Program-made: the position numbers and the translations under genes | Part shown: piece after piece, positions 43,119-52,368 of the stretch | Position numbering within the stretch: position 1 is the stretch's first letter | Layout: each line of letters starts with the position of its first letter | Source of the DNA: an uncultured Paracoccaceae bacterium | GTDB lineage: Bacteria > Pseudomonadota > Alphaproteobacteria > Rhodobacterales > Rhodobacteraceae | Direction of reading: 5' to 3' | Length of the DNA: 64,000 nt | Assembly: GCA_937895435.1 (NCBI GenBank) | Contig: CALAXT010000056.1 | Coordinates: forward strand, 1 to 64,000 | Notes under the pieces: model-generated | What the model was told of the DNA's origin: nothing | The model's input: only the letters and a program-made list of their open reading frames with translations | The model's database searches: none

Positions 43119-44903
43119 CTATTGCGCCGCGGCGGTGACATCGGCCAAAATTGGCAATGCCACTTCGAAAATCGCGCCACCTTCTGCAGCGTTTCGCGCA
43201 GTCAGACGCCCCCCCAAGTCCTTGACGATGCCAGATGAAATGGCAAGCCCCAGCCCGACACCCTCACCCGGGGCTTTGGTGGTAAAAAACGGCTCAAAGA
43301 GGTTTTCCAGATCGGTGATGCCATCGCCGTTGTCGCGCACACACAAAACGGCCGTTTGCCGATCAAACGGACCGGTGGGAAGGTCTTGGGCCAGTGTGAT
43401 ATCAATTTGGGGCGCGCGATGATTTTGGATGGCATCCAGTGCATTACGCAGCAAATTGATAATCACCTGTTCAAGCCGGATACGATCGGCCTGCACCATC
43501 ACCGCATGGCGCGGTAAGCTGCGGGTTATCTTGACCGCTCGGGTTTTCAGCTGCGGCTCCATCATCGCCAACGCACCAGACACACAGCTGCGCAGATCCA
43601 CCGGCTCAAACGCCTCACCGCCTTTGCGTGCAAAGCTTTTCAGCTGTCGGGTGATGGCGCCCATCCGCTCAATCAAATCATCAATCCGCTGAAAGCTGGA
43701 AAGCGCCTCATCGGGGCGGCGGCGTTGCAGCAAAAGCCGCGCCCCCGCCAGATAGGTCTTCATCGCGGCCAACGGCTGGTTCAGCTCATGGCTGACCGAG
43801 GCAGACATTTCCCCTAAGACCGCCAGCTTTGAGCTTTGCGCCAACGTCTGTTCGGCGACAGCCAGTGATTTCTCAGCTTTTTGGCGCTCGGCAATTTCGC
43901 GCTGCAGCTGGGCATTCAACCGTCGCAACCCAGCCGATTCACGCTGAAAGAAATTTGACCGCGACAGCGCGCGGCGCGACAACACGTAAAACGTTCCCGC
44001 CAACAAAATGGCAAAAGCCATGATTTCCAACGCCAAAATGGCATTCACCCGTTCACGGACTGACGCGAATTTGGTAAAACTGACGATGCGCCAGCCGCGA
44101 AATGGAATGCGCGCATCGTTGCGCAGCACCGCTTCGCCATCAACATAGGTATCGGGCTGGTCACGCGCCCAATCGGCCGTCAGCCGCAGCGCGCGCTCAA
44201 TGGCCGAGGGCGGCGACTGTACCGAAAGCGCCTCATCAAGCGTGCGCCCCCGCCACAGCGGCTCGGTCGCCAAAATGATCTGCCCCAGACTATCTGTCAC
44301 CAAAACCGCATCACTAAAGCCCGCCCAAGACCGCTCAAATTTCATCAGATCAACCGCCACCACCACGACACCCAACAGCCGGTTGTCCGCCGTCACCGCC
44401 CGGGCATAGGTGAACGCATATCCCCCACCCAAGCTTGGATCAGCCGAAAACAGCGTTTCTTTTGAGCGTTGCGCCGCAATAAAATATGGCGATTCACGCG
44501 CGCTGCTGCCCAAAACATTGCGATTGGTGGCCGCAACCACCCTGCCCTGCGCATCCATCAGCTGAATTGAGGCCGCGCCAATTTCCGATTGAAACGTAAT
44601 CAACCGCGCCGATGTTTGCGCAAAATTGCTGTTATCCAACGCCCGGATCAGTTCAGGGTCTTTTGATAACAAAAGTGGCACAACCGAATTGCGCTGCAAT
44701 TCACTGACAATATTGCCCGAATAAAACGCCAGTCGCAATTCAGCACGGCTGCGGGTCGTTTCGGTGAACTGGTCCGACAAAAACCAATTTGTCATGTAGA
44801 TCACAGCGACGGCAAACAGGACCAATCCGGGCGCCAACAGGCGCCATATCCACGAAAATCGTGTTCGGGGCGGCGCCCGAAATATGGCTTTTAACCACTG
44901 CAT
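43119..44903 (-). CDS. dctB: DctB-like sensor histidine kinase
   Basis: 594 residues. Helix 1 (about 19-42) and a second helix (about 295-316) enclose a periplasmic double-Cache sensor domain; then a short coiled coil, the H box ASVSHELNQPLAAMKTYLAG with the phosphoryl histidine, the N box INLLRNALDAI, and G boxes DNGDGI and GEGVGLGLAISSGIV. This architecture is that of DctB, which senses C4-dicarboxylates. The gene lies 23 bases before dctD on the same strand. No TRAP dctPQM genes are in the window, so the target is unknown. Confidence 0.92.
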   Translation of the reverse strand: MQWLKAIFRAPPRTRFSWIWRLLAPGLVLFAVAVIYMTNWFLSDQFTETTRSRAELRLAFYSGNIVSELQRNSVVPLLLSKDPELIRALDNSNFAQTSARLITFQSEIGAASIQLMDAQGRVVAATNRNVLGSSARESPYFIAAQRSKETLFSADPSLGGGYAFTYARAVTADNRLLGVVVVAVDLMKFERSWAGFSDAVLVTDSLGQIILATEPLWRGRTLDEALSVQSPPSAIERALRLTADWARDQPDTYVDGEAVLRNDARIPFRGWRIVSFTKFASVRERVNAILALEIMAFAILLAGTFYVLSRRALSRSNFFQRESAGLRRLNAQLQREIAERQKAEKSLAVAEQTLAQSSKLAVLGEMSASVSHELNQPLAAMKTYLAGARLLLQRRRPDEALSSFQRIDDLIERMGAITRQLKSFARKGGEAFEPVDLRSCVSGALAMMEPQLKTRAVKITRSLPRHAVMVQADRIRLEQVIINLLRNALDAIQNHRAPQIDITLAQDLPTGPFDRQTAVLCVRDNGDGITDLENLFEPFFTTKAPGEGVGLGLAISSGIVKDLGGRLTARNAAEGGAIFEVALPILADVTAAAQ

Positions 44904-44997
44904 AAGCGTCAGTCTATCTGGTCACCCCGGGGCGCTCAAGCACCACCAAAGCCCCACCCTATCACAAGCCCGGCATGGCCAAGCGAAACAGACCACC

Positions 44998-45666
44998 CTA
45001 GACAGACAGCAGGCTTTCACAAACCGCCGCAAAAAGTGCACGCCCGTCAGCGCCGCCTTGTGCAGGATCGATTGCGCGTTCTGGGTGCGGCATCATGCCC
45101 AAAACCCGGCGATTTTCTGACAAAACGCCTGCAATATCATCGCAAGACCCATTAGGGTTGCTGACATAGCGCAGTGCCACCCGATCTTCGGCCCGCAAAC
45201 GCGCCAACGTTGCATCATCCGCGGTATAGTTGCCATCATGATGCGCAATCGGCAACGAAACGATCGCGCCGTGATCCCAACCAGCCAAAAATGCGCAATC
45301 ATGCGCCTCAACCCGCAGATCGACGCTGCGGCAAATGAATTTTAGCCCAGCATTACGCATCAGCGCCCCAGGCAGCAGACCAGATTCGGTCAATACCTGA
45401 AAGCCGTTGCAAATGCCCAAAACATAGCCGCCCCCGGCTGCAAAACCCGCAACCGCACGCATAATCGGGGCCTGCGCGGCAATCGCACCACAGCGCAGAT
45501 AATCGCCATACGAAAAGCCCCCCGGAATACCAACGATATCTATGCCCGCAGGCAGGGCTGTATCTTTATGCCAGACCCGAACCACTTCGGCACCTAGCGC
45601 GGCAAAAGCGCAGGCCAGATCTCGATCACAATTTGATCCGGGAAACGTGATAACCGCCGCGCGCAT
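44998..45666 (-). CDS. purQ: Phosphoribosylformylglycinamidine synthase subunit I (glutaminase)
   Basis: 222 residues of a class I glutamine amidotransferase: [23 protein letters not shown], catalytic cysteine in VLGICNGFQ, and MMPHPERA with the histidine and glutamate. PurQ supplies ammonia to PurL for formylglycinamidine ribotide in purine synthesis. Its ATG overlaps the purS stop (TGATG). purL is not in the window. Confidence 0.97.
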   Translation of the reverse strand: MRAAVITFPGSNCDRDLACAFAALGAEVVRVWHKDTALPAGIDIVGIPGGFSYGDYLRCGAIAAQAPIMRAVAGFAAGGGYVLGICNGFQVLTESGLLPGALMRNAGLKFICRSVDLRVEAHDCAFLAGWDHGAIVSLPIAHHDGNYTADDATLARLRAEDRVALRYVSNPNGSCDDIAGVLSENRRVLGMMPHPERAIDPAQGGADGRALFAAVCESLLSV

Positions 45667-45905
45667 CAGATCAGCTCAACCCGGTAGCTTTCGATGACCG
45701 TATTGGCCAACAGCTTTTCGCACATCTGCGCCACCTCTGCTTGTGCCTTGGCACGATCAGTCTGGGTCAGATCCAGTTCAATTACCTTGCCCTGACGCAC
45801 ACCCGTCACCCCGGAAAATCCCAGCGTGCACAAAGCATGGCGCACCGCCTCACCCTGGGGATCCAGAACGCCCTCTTTCAGCATCACATGCACCCGCGCC
45901 TTCAT
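45666..45905 (-). CDS. purS: Phosphoribosylformylglycinamidine synthase subunit PurS
   Basis: 79 residues, [20 protein letters not shown] and [19 protein letters not shown], diagnostic of PurS, the small subunit that joins PurQ to small PurL. It lies 51 bases after purC and overlaps purQ by one base, so purC-purS-purQ form an operon. Confidence 0.96.
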   Translation of the reverse strand: MKARVHVMLKEGVLDPQGEAVRHALCTLGFSGVTGVRQGKVIELDLTQTDRAKAQAEVAQMCEKLLANTVIESYRVELI

Positions 45906-45956
45906 GCCATATCCTTTGTCGCATCAGAAACAACGCCCCCAAGGTGGGCTGGCGTC

Positions 45957-46721
45957 TTAGTTGATTAATGTGGGTTTTGTTGCGTGTGTCACGTTTGAGG
46001 GCAGCACCCCCAGACGGCGCGCAACTTCGGTGTAGGCGTCCGTCAAACTGCCCAAATCACGGCGAAACACATCTTTGTCGAGCTTCTGGCCGGTCTTCAT
46101 ATCCCACAGGCGGCAGCTGTCTGGGCTGATTTCATCGGCGATGATCAAGCGGTGAAACTCACCTTCCCAAACCCGGCCAATTTCAATTTTGAAATCCACC
46201 AGCTTGATCCCGACACCCAACATAATGCCTGACATGAAATCATTTACCCGCAGCGCCAGCGCCACGATATCATCCATGTCCTGTTGGCTGGCCCAACCAA
46301 AGGCAATGATATGTTCCTCAGACACAAGCGGGTCACCCAACTTGTCGTCTTTGAAATAAAACTCAACAATCGGGCGCGGAAGGGCCGTGCCCTCGGGGAT
46401 ACCGAGCCGCTTTGAAATCGACCCAGCGGCCGTGTTGCGCACCACCACCTCAAGCGGGATGATTTCGACCATGCGGATCAACTGTTCGCGCATGTTCAGA
46501 CGGCGGATAAAATGGGTTGGCACACCAATAGATGCCAGACCATTCATAAAAAACTCGCTCAGGCGATTGTTCAACACGCCCTTGCCTTCGATCACGTCGC
46601 GTTTTTCACCATTCCCGGCGGTGGCATCGTCTTTAAAATACTGCACCAAAGTGCCGGGCTCAGGGCCTTCATAAAGGATCTTTGCCTTGCCCTCGTATAC
46701 TTTTTTGCGACGCTGTGCCAT
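45957..46721 (-). CDS. purC: Phosphoribosylaminoimidazole-succinocarboxamide synthase
   Basis: 254 residues starting [20 protein letters not shown], with the SAICAR synthase motifs [30 protein letters not shown] and [16 protein letters not shown]. It joins aspartate to CAIR in purine synthesis. It is the first gene of the purCSQ unit. Start 46721 fits the family N-terminus; a longer frame to 46916 lacks support and has only a weak ribosome binding site either way. Confidence 0.97.
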   Translation of the reverse strand: MAQRRKKVYEGKAKILYEGPEPGTLVQYFKDDATAGNGEKRDVIEGKGVLNNRLSEFFMNGLASIGVPTHFIRRLNMREQLIRMVEIIPLEVVVRNTAAGSISKRLGIPEGTALPRPIVEFYFKDDKLGDPLVSEEHIIAFGWASQQDMDDIVALALRVNDFMSGIMLGVGIKLVDFKIEIGRVWEGEFHRLIIADEISPDSCRLWDMKTGQKLDKDVFRRDLGSLTDAYTEVARRLGVLPSNVTHATKPTLIN

Positions 46722-46944
46722 GAAGGGAATACCGCCTTTCCGGGACGTTCGTGAAATTGCAAGCCCTGCACCGATCGCGCGCTGCAAGCGTTTAAATCCC
46801 CTATAGGCCAAGCCCGGCGCGCTCGCAAGCCGCAGGCGCGGCGATTGCGGGGCGGTTTTTCGATCCAGATGCGACATCACGGGGCTTGTGCAAAGGCCCT
46901 CCCCCGGCCATATCACAGAGGTATTGCAACCCTAGGGGATCCCC

Positions 46945-47259
46945 ATGACAACCTTTGATGACCGTGAAAACGCGTTTGAGGCAAAATTCGCCCATGATGC
47001 CGAAATGCAGTTCAAAGCCGAGGCCCGCCGCAACAAACTGGTGGCCCTGTGGGCTGCAGATCTGTTGGGCAAAGACAGCGCTGCGGCACAAAGCTATGCC
47101 GCCGAAGTGATCGCCGCCGATTTCGAAGAGGCCGGCGACGCTGATGTTTTGCGCAAACTGGTCGCAGATCTGGGCGACAAGTCAGACGAGGCGCAAATTC
47201 GCGCAAAACTGCATGAGTGCCTGGTTCAAGCCAAGGCCCAACTGATAAACGAAGGCTGA
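46945..47259 (+). CDS. F1-ATPase inhibitor subunit zeta (DUF1476)
   Basis: 104 residues: MTTFDDRENAFEAKFAHDAE, then RRNKLVALWAADLLG, a four-helix protein. This is the DUF1476 family, whose Paracoccus member is the zeta subunit that blocks reverse rotation of the F1-ATPase with its N-terminal segment. It is divergent from purC and stands alone. The inhibitory role in this organism is inferred from the family. Confidence 0.92.
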   Translation: MTTFDDRENAFEAKFAHDAEMQFKAEARRNKLVALWAADLLGKDSAAAQSYAAEVIAADFEEAGDADVLRKLVADLGDKSDEAQIRAKLHECLVQAKAQLINEG

Positions 47260-47387
47260 CTAAGCCCTGTTTTCCCAGCCAATATCGAATGCGTGCATAA
47301 TGATCATGCGCGCATTTGGTTTGTGATTCGCACCAAAAACTGGCAGATGGCAGGCCAGATCGCACCAGATCAAAAAGGATCCCCATC

Positions 47388-48413
47388 ATGTCCAGCACAG
47401 CCCCCACCGACCTTTTGTCGCAAATGCTCGCCACCCACGATTGGTTGTTGGCAGATGGTGCGACAGGCACGAACCTTTTTAACATGGGTCTGTCGGCTGG
47501 TGAGCCGCCCGAGATGTGGAATGTCGAACACGCCGACCGTATCCGCGCACTTTACCAAGGCGCAGTTGATGCGGGCAGCGATGTGTTTTTGACCAACAGT
47601 TTTGGTGGCAATGCGTCACGTCTGAAACTGCATGGCGCGCAGGGCCGCGTAGGCGAATTAAACAGGGTCGCTGCTGAAATCGGGCGCGATGTTGCTGATA
47701 AAGCCAACCGCAAGGTGGTTGTGGCGGGGTCTGTCGGGCCAACGGGCGAGATTTTTGCCCCCATGGGCACAATGACCCACGCACTCGCCGTCGAAATCTT
47801 TCATGAACAGGCCGAGGGCTTAAAGGCCGGTGGTGTTGATGTTTTGTGGGTGGAAACGATTTCTGCCGCTGAAGAATACCGCGCCGCTGCCGAGGCCGCC
47901 AAGCTGGCAGGCATGGCTTGGTGCGGCACCATGAGCTTTGACACTGCCGGACGCACCATGATGGGCCTGACCTCAGCGGGGATGGCTGCACTGGTTGACA
48001 GCCTTGATCATCCGCCACTGGCCTTTGGCGCGAATTGTGGCGTGGGGGCATCAGATCTGCTGCGGACTGTTTTGGGCTTTGCCGCTCAGGGGCACGAACG
48101 CCCGATTATTGCCAAAGGCAATGCCGGCATTCCAAAATATCACGATGGCCATATCCACTATGATGGCACGCCTGAGTTGATGGCTGAATATGCCGTACTG
48201 GCCCGCGATTCCGGCGCGCGCATCATTGGTGGTTGCTGTGGCACCATGCCCGAACATCTGCGCCACATGCGCTCGGCGCTGGAAACCCGGCCCAAAGGTC
48301 CACGCCCGACGCTGGAGACCATCGCCGAAAAATTGGGGGGCTTTTCTTCAGCATCAGATGGCACAGGCAGTGATCAGCCAGCCCCCCGCGAGCGCCGCCG
48401 CGCCCGCAGCTGA
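47388..48413 (+). CDS. bmt: Homocysteine S-methyltransferase (betaine-type/split MetH component)
   Basis: 341 residues of the homocysteine-methyltransferase fold: LADGATGTNLFNMGLSAGEPP, FLTNSFGGNASRL, GSVGPTGE and the zinc-binding FGANCGVG and IIGGCCGTMPEH cysteines. The next two genes are a corrinoid protein and DUF1638, so the likely role is the homocysteine half of a three-part cobalamin-dependent methionine synthase rather than a betaine enzyme alone. AAGGA precedes the ATG at 47388. The last 30 residues are a charged tail rich in R and P. Confidence 0.88.
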   Translation: MSSTAPTDLLSQMLATHDWLLADGATGTNLFNMGLSAGEPPEMWNVEHADRIRALYQGAVDAGSDVFLTNSFGGNASRLKLHGAQGRVGELNRVAAEIGRDVADKANRKVVVAGSVGPTGEIFAPMGTMTHALAVEIFHEQAEGLKAGGVDVLWVETISAAEEYRAAAEAAKLAGMAWCGTMSFDTAGRTMMGLTSAGMAALVDSLDHPPLAFGANCGVGASDLLRTVLGFAAQGHERPIIAKGNAGIPKYHDGHIHYDGTPELMAEYAVLARDSGARIIGGCCGTMPEHLRHMRSALETRPKGPRPTLETIAEKLGGFSSASDGTGSDQPAPRERRRARS

Positions 48414-48461
48414 TACCCCCATAAACCACTTGAATTCGCACAAAAAATTCGCGTCATAACA

Positions 48462-48476
48462 CATAAAATTTTTATG
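48462..48476. repeat. Palindrome CATAAAA-T-TTTTATG upstream of the corrinoid-protein gene
   Basis: A 7-1-7 palindrome at 48462-48476 sits in an A+T-rich stretch 150 bases before the corrinoid-protein start and is flanked by GCGTCA at 48451-48456 and 48477-48482 (the second overlapping the palindrome's edge). It resembles an operator; the factor is unknown. Confidence 0.4.
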
Positions 48477-48625
48477 CGTCAGACACGCAAATTAACCCAC
48501 TCTGCGCGATTGTGACCCAACCTGGTTTATGGGCGTCGGTTGCAGGCGCGCAGATGTCGCAATCAAAACAGTCGGCGCGCCGCTTTCAGATCATCTAGCG
48601 GTTAGAGTGTATTAAGGAGAGGCCC

Positions 48626-49327
48626 ATGGCCGAGGACGACGAGATCATTCTTTCCGAACTGCCTGACGATGAACTTGTCTTGCAGATGTATGATGACCTT
48701 TACGATGGTCTCAAGGAAGAGATTGAGGAGGGTGTGAACATCCTGCTTGCTCGGGGATGGACCCCCTATGAAATCCTGACCAAGGCGCTTGTGGCAGGCA
48801 TGACGATTGTGGGCCACGATTTCCGCGATGGGATTTTGTTCGTGCCCGAAGTGCTTTTGGCGGCCAACGCTATGAAGGGTGGCATGTTCATCCTGAAACC
48901 GCTGCTGGCCGAAACCGGCGCGCCGCGCGTGGGCAAGATGGTGATTGGCACCGTAAAAGGCGACATTCACGACATTGGCAAGAACCTTGTCGGTATGATG
49001 ATGGAGGGCGCTGGGTTTGAGGTTGTCGATCTGGGCATCAACAACCCAGTTGAAAAATATATTGAAGCCTTAGAACGCGAAGGCGCTGATATCCTTGGCA
49101 TGTCAGCACTGCTCACCACCACCATGCCCTATATGAAAGTTGTGATCGACACGATGATCGAAAAAGGCATGCGCGATGATTACATCGTGCTGGTGGGCGG
49201 TGCCCCGCTGAACGAAGAATTTGGCCGCGCCATTGGCGCTGATGCTTATTGCCGCGACGCGGCTGTAGCAGTGGAAACCGCAAAAACCTTTATTGCGCGC
49301 AAGCACAATCAAGGGGCGGTGGCCTGA
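48626..49327 (+). CDS. Cobalamin-binding corrinoid protein (split MetH component)
   Basis: 233 residues: an N-terminal helical cap (residues 1-95, LNTLLARG-like EGVNILLARGWTPYEIL) and a B12-binding Rossmann domain with the cobalt-ligand motif GDIHDIGKNL, then VVDLGINNPVE and LVGGAPLNEEFG. This is the corrinoid module of methyltransferases; in Roseobacter-type methionine synthases it carries the methyl group between a pterin protein and the homocysteine methyltransferase encoded just upstream. AAGGAGAGG lies five bases before the ATG. No cobalamin riboswitch was recognised. Confidence 0.92.
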   Translation: MAEDDEIILSELPDDELVLQMYDDLYDGLKEEIEEGVNILLARGWTPYEILTKALVAGMTIVGHDFRDGILFVPEVLLAANAMKGGMFILKPLLAETGAPRVGKMVIGTVKGDIHDIGKNLVGMMMEGAGFEVVDLGINNPVEKYIEALEREGADILGMSALLTTTMPYMKVVIDTMIEKGMRDDYIVLVGGAPLNEEFGRAIGADAYCRDAAVAVETAKTFIARKHNQGAVA

Positions 49328-49995
49328 TACCCGACATCACCATCTGCAGCCCAGTTCTGCCCGATGATGTGGTTCTGAGCGAACAAGGTTTTGACGCGCG
49401 CGGCCAACAGGCTGGGCGCGTTTTGCTTTTGGCCTGTGGGGCGCTGGCGCGCGAAATTTTGGCCCTGATCCGGGCCAACGGCTGGCGGCATATGGATTTA
49501 ACATGCCTACCCGCCAATTTACATCTGTGGCCCGAGCGAATTCCGGATGCCGTGGCCGATGCAGTTGAAAAGCACCGCGCCAATTATCGAAAAATCTTTG
49601 TCGTTTATGCCGATTGCGGCACCGGTGGGCTGCTGGCCACGCGCTGTGAACGGCTGGGGGTCGAAATGATCGCCGGGCCACATTGTTATGCCTTTTTTGA
49701 AGGCAATGATCAGTTTGCCGACCATGCTGATACCGAATTTACCGCGTTCTATCTTACCGACTTTCTTGTGCGCCAGTTTGATGCGTTTGTTTGGCGGCCG
49801 ATGGGGCTCGATCGTCATCCACAATTGCGCGACATGTATTTTGGCAATTACACCCAGCTCATTTATCTGGCACAAACCGATGATAGTGACTTGGATCGCC
49901 AAGCCCAAGACTGCGCGGACCGACTGGGCTTGGCCTATGTGCGCCGCTTTACCGGATACGGTGATCTGGCGACCGCTCTGGCGGCCCAAGTTTAA
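49327..49995 (+). CDS. DUF1638 protein, methionine-synthase-associated; start uncertain
   Basis: About 222 residues: LLLACGALAREILALIR, IFVVYADCGTGGLL, MIAGPHCYAFFEGN and FLVRQFDAFVWRPMGLDRHP, all typical of DUF1638. It is located directly after the corrinoid gene and is thought to help that split methionine synthase, perhaps as a partner or reactivase. The start is odd: the upstream stop reads TGATAC, so an ATA (49327) sits where an ATG would overlap; CTG (49324) is also in frame, and the first GTG is at 49369, already inside the conserved region. The TTG at 49249 would overlap the previous gene by 79 bases. Confidence 0.8.
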   Translation: MPDITICSPVLPDDVVLSEQGFDARGQQAGRVLLLACGALAREILALIRANGWRHMDLTCLPANLHLWPERIPDAVADAVEKHRANYRKIFVVYADCGTGGLLATRCERLGVEMIAGPHCYAFFEGNDQFADHADTEFTAFYLTDFLVRQFDAFVWRPMGLDRHPQLRDMYFGNYTQLIYLAQTDDSDLDRQAQDCADRLGLAYVRRFTGYGDLATALAAQV

Positions 49996-50005
49996 ACAGC
50001 GCCAA

Positions 50006-50428
50006 TCAGGCCTCGGCGCAAAATGTACGCAAACGATCAACCATCGCGCGCAATCCGTTTGAACGCTGTGCCGACAAATGCGTGTTCAGCCCCAACCGTT
50101 CCAATTCAATCATCGTATCAACAGCCAGCGCCTCGGACGGTGTCAGGCCCGCGTAAAGCGCATTCAAAAGCGCGATTAAACCACGCACGATCATGGCGTC
50201 GCTTTCGCCCATGAATTGCAACCGCGCCACACCATCCGCACCAATTTCCCAGCGCGGCACAATCCAAACTTGGCTTGCGCAGCCTGTGACCTTGGTCGCG
50301 GGCACCCGCAGCGCTTCATCGAGGGGCGGCATGGCACGCCCCAGATCAATCAGGTGGCGATAACGGTCTTCCCAGTCATCCAGAAATTCAAAGGTATCAG
50401 CAATGTCATCAAACGCAGGCGTGGCCAC
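50006..50428 (-). CDS. sufE: SufE-family cysteine desulfurase partner
   Basis: 140 residues: FEFLDDWEDRYRHLIDLGR, then the sulfur-acceptor cysteine in KVTGCASQVWIV, and LGLNTHLSAQRSNGLRAM. SufE takes sulfur from SufS and passes it to the Fe-S scaffold. It is a minus-strand gene that converges with the DUF1638 gene with an 11-base gap. GAGAACCGCC lies upstream of the ATG. Confidence 0.93.
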   Translation of the reverse strand: MATPAFDDIADTFEFLDDWEDRYRHLIDLGRAMPPLDEALRVPATKVTGCASQVWIVPRWEIGADGVARLQFMGESDAMIVRGLIALLNALYAGLTPSEALAVDTMIELERLGLNTHLSAQRSNGLRAMVDRLRTFCAEA

Positions 50429-50579
50429 GGCGGTTCTCCCATATTCTTAGACCCAGCTAGGGCGTTTGGTGGCAAAGGTCCAGACCGGCACCACTGGCTT
50501 TTCTTGGCCATGATGATAGTCTGGCAACCGTTCCAGTCGGGCGCACAGCCCCTGTCAGGCTATCAAAGGATTCAAATTG

Positions 50580-51056
50580 ATGCGCGCCACGCTGCCAAAG
50601 GCCCTGATAATCGTTTTGCTTTTGGGCGGCTGCAGCGGCCTGCGCGAATCGCGGGTAAACCCGTTTAACTGGTTTGCTGGCACACCAAGCGACCGCCCAG
50701 CCGTCACGATTGCTGAGCAAGACCCCAGCGAAATAGGCACCGTTTTGATCGATCAAATCACCGATATCCGCATGGAACCGGTGCAGGGTGGGGCTTTACT
50801 GCGGGTTACGGGGCGAATGGCCAGCCAAGGCGGGTGGGATGCGCAGCTCAAAGCCCCGAAAAAAGATTTGGGAAGCCCACCGGAAAGCAGCCTGGTGGTG
50901 CGATTTTTGGTGCGTCAGCCCCCTGCCCCACAGCCAACGTTGTCGGCGGCAGCGCGCAGTGTCACTGCCGCACTCTTTATCGACCGCGATCGGCTGGAAG
51001 AGGTGCGCACCATCACCGTTCAGGGCGCACAAAACGCACAAAGCCTGCGGCGATAG
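50580..51056 (+). CDS. Hypothetical lipoprotein
   Basis: 158 residues. MRATLPKALIIVLLLGGCSGL is a lipoprotein signal with the lipobox LGGC. The rest is mixed alpha/beta with no recognised motif (NPFNWFAGTPSDRPAVT, then a possible beta-sandwich). The end is rich in A and Q. It is a lone plus-strand gene between sufE and rnd. AAAGGA lies nine bases before the ATG at 50580. I do not recognise the family. Confidence 0.72.
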   Translation: MRATLPKALIIVLLLGGCSGLRESRVNPFNWFAGTPSDRPAVTIAEQDPSEIGTVLIDQITDIRMEPVQGGALLRVTGRMASQGGWDAQLKAPKKDLGSPPESSLVVRFLVRQPPAPQPTLSAAARSVTAALFIDRDRLEEVRTITVQGAQNAQSLRR

Positions 51057-51099
51057 CGACAGGTTTGGGCCGCACAAAAGATTGGTCTGTGCGGGTGGA

Positions 51100-52257
51100 T
51101 TACAGCACGACCACGCGCACAGCGCCGCCTTGGGCAGTCAGCGCCACTTCACCACGGCACAGACGCAGCGCGTCTTGGCCAAACACCTCAGCCCGCCAGC
51201 CCTGCAACGCTGCAACATCGCGCTGCCCCGCCGCCAGCAAATCAAGATCACTGGTGGGCGCGATCAGCTTTTGCGCAACGCCTGATTCTTCTGACTTGGC
51301 CTTTAGCAGCACGCGCAGCAAATCGGCCAGTGCTGGGTTAACCTGAAGATCATCGCGATTGTCATAGGGTTTGGGCAGATCGTCCGGCTTTGCATCCAAC
51401 CCGGCGCGGACCGCGGCCAATATGCCCTCTACAATGTCAGGCTTGCGCCCTTCGCGCAGCAAAAGCCGCGATTTTCCAAGATCTTCTTGGGTGGTTGGCC
51501 GGGTTGAGGCCAGCTCAAGCATCGCATCATCTTTGTAAACACGGCTACGCGGGATATTGTGGGCTTGGGCGTAGGTTTCACGAAACCGCGCCAATTCCCG
51601 CACCACCCCCAAAAACCGCGCCGAGCTGCTGCGGGTTTTCACCCGCCGCCACGCATCCGCGGGCTCGACCCGATAGGTGGCGGGATCATTCAGGATCGCC
51701 AGCTCTTCCTCCACCCAAGCCTGCCGGCCCGTGCGTTCCAACTGTGCCGATAGAAACTCATAAACCCCACGCAAATGCGTCACATCCGCCAAGGCATAGC
51801 TCTTTTGCGCATCTGACAGCGGGCGCCGTGACCAATCGGTAAACCGTGACGATTTATCCACTGTCTCGCGTATGATACGCTTAACCAGTGTCTCATATCC
51901 GACCTGCTCACCAAACCCACAGACCATCGCAGCCACCTGGGTATCAAAGAGCGGGCTGGGCAGCACACCACCCTCAATGAAGAAAATTTCCAAATCTTGC
52001 CGGGCGGCATGAAAAACTTTGATCGTCTTTTCGTGCCGCATAAGATCATAAAGCGGTTCAAGCGACATGTCCGGCCCCGCGATTGGGTCCACCAAGACGG
52101 CAGGCCCCGCCTTGCCGGGCAAGGCCAATTGGATCAGGCAAAGTTTTGCCCAATATGTCCGCTCGCGCAAAAATTCAGTGTCAATCGTGACATAAGGAGC
52201 TTCTTTGGCCTGCTGACAAAAGGCGGCCAATTCTTCGGTGGTGGTTACTGTCTGCAT
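51100..52257 (-). CDS. rnd: Ribonuclease D
   Basis: 385 residues with the DEDD exonuclease motifs VTIDTEFLRERTYWAKL, KVFHAARQDLEIF and KSYALADVTHLRGVYEFL, followed by HRDC-type helical domains. RNase D trims tRNA 3' ends. Start 52257 has no obvious ribosome binding site; the ATG is preceded by a 70-base structured element (52267-52336) that ends nine bases before it, so translation may be controlled by RNA structure. Confidence 0.95.
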   Translation of the reverse strand: MQTVTTTEELAAFCQQAKEAPYVTIDTEFLRERTYWAKLCLIQLALPGKAGPAVLVDPIAGPDMSLEPLYDLMRHEKTIKVFHAARQDLEIFFIEGGVLPSPLFDTQVAAMVCGFGEQVGYETLVKRIIRETVDKSSRFTDWSRRPLSDAQKSYALADVTHLRGVYEFLSAQLERTGRQAWVEEELAILNDPATYRVEPADAWRRVKTRSSSARFLGVVRELARFRETYAQAHNIPRSRVYKDDAMLELASTRPTTQEDLGKSRLLLREGRKPDIVEGILAAVRAGLDAKPDDLPKPYDNRDDLQVNPALADLLRVLLKAKSEESGVAQKLIAPTSDLDLLAAGQRDVAALQGWRAEVFGQDALRLCRGEVALTAQGGAVRVVVL

Positions 52258-52266
52258 ACCGTCGCG

Positions 52267-52336
52267 CTTTTCTGGGGCAAATGCCGAAGGCCTGCCGCCA
52301 CCGGTGGTCCACCTTTAGGCACTGAACCCAGAAAAG
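52267..52336 (-). ncRNA. Structured leader in front of rnd
   Basis: CTTTTCTGGG (52267-52276) and CCCAGAAAAG (52327-52336) are perfect 10-bp inverted repeats that enclose a 50-base interior containing the palindrome CCACCGGTGG. On the minus strand the element lies between the purN stop and the rnd ATG. The outer stem would end nine bases before the start codon. Confidence 0.5.
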
Positions 52337-52368
52337 AAAAGCCCTTGGTCTGTCTGACGCAGCGGCGC

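Noticed and set aside
47479-48051. 190-codon minus-strand frame opposite the homocysteine methyltransferase
   Set aside because: Rich in R, P, H and Q, as expected from antisense reading of this gene; no start signal.
48414-48625. SAM or cobalamin riboswitch ahead of the corrinoid protein
   Set aside because: No recognisable SAM-II, SAM/SAH or B12-box core was seen; only a palindrome is reported.
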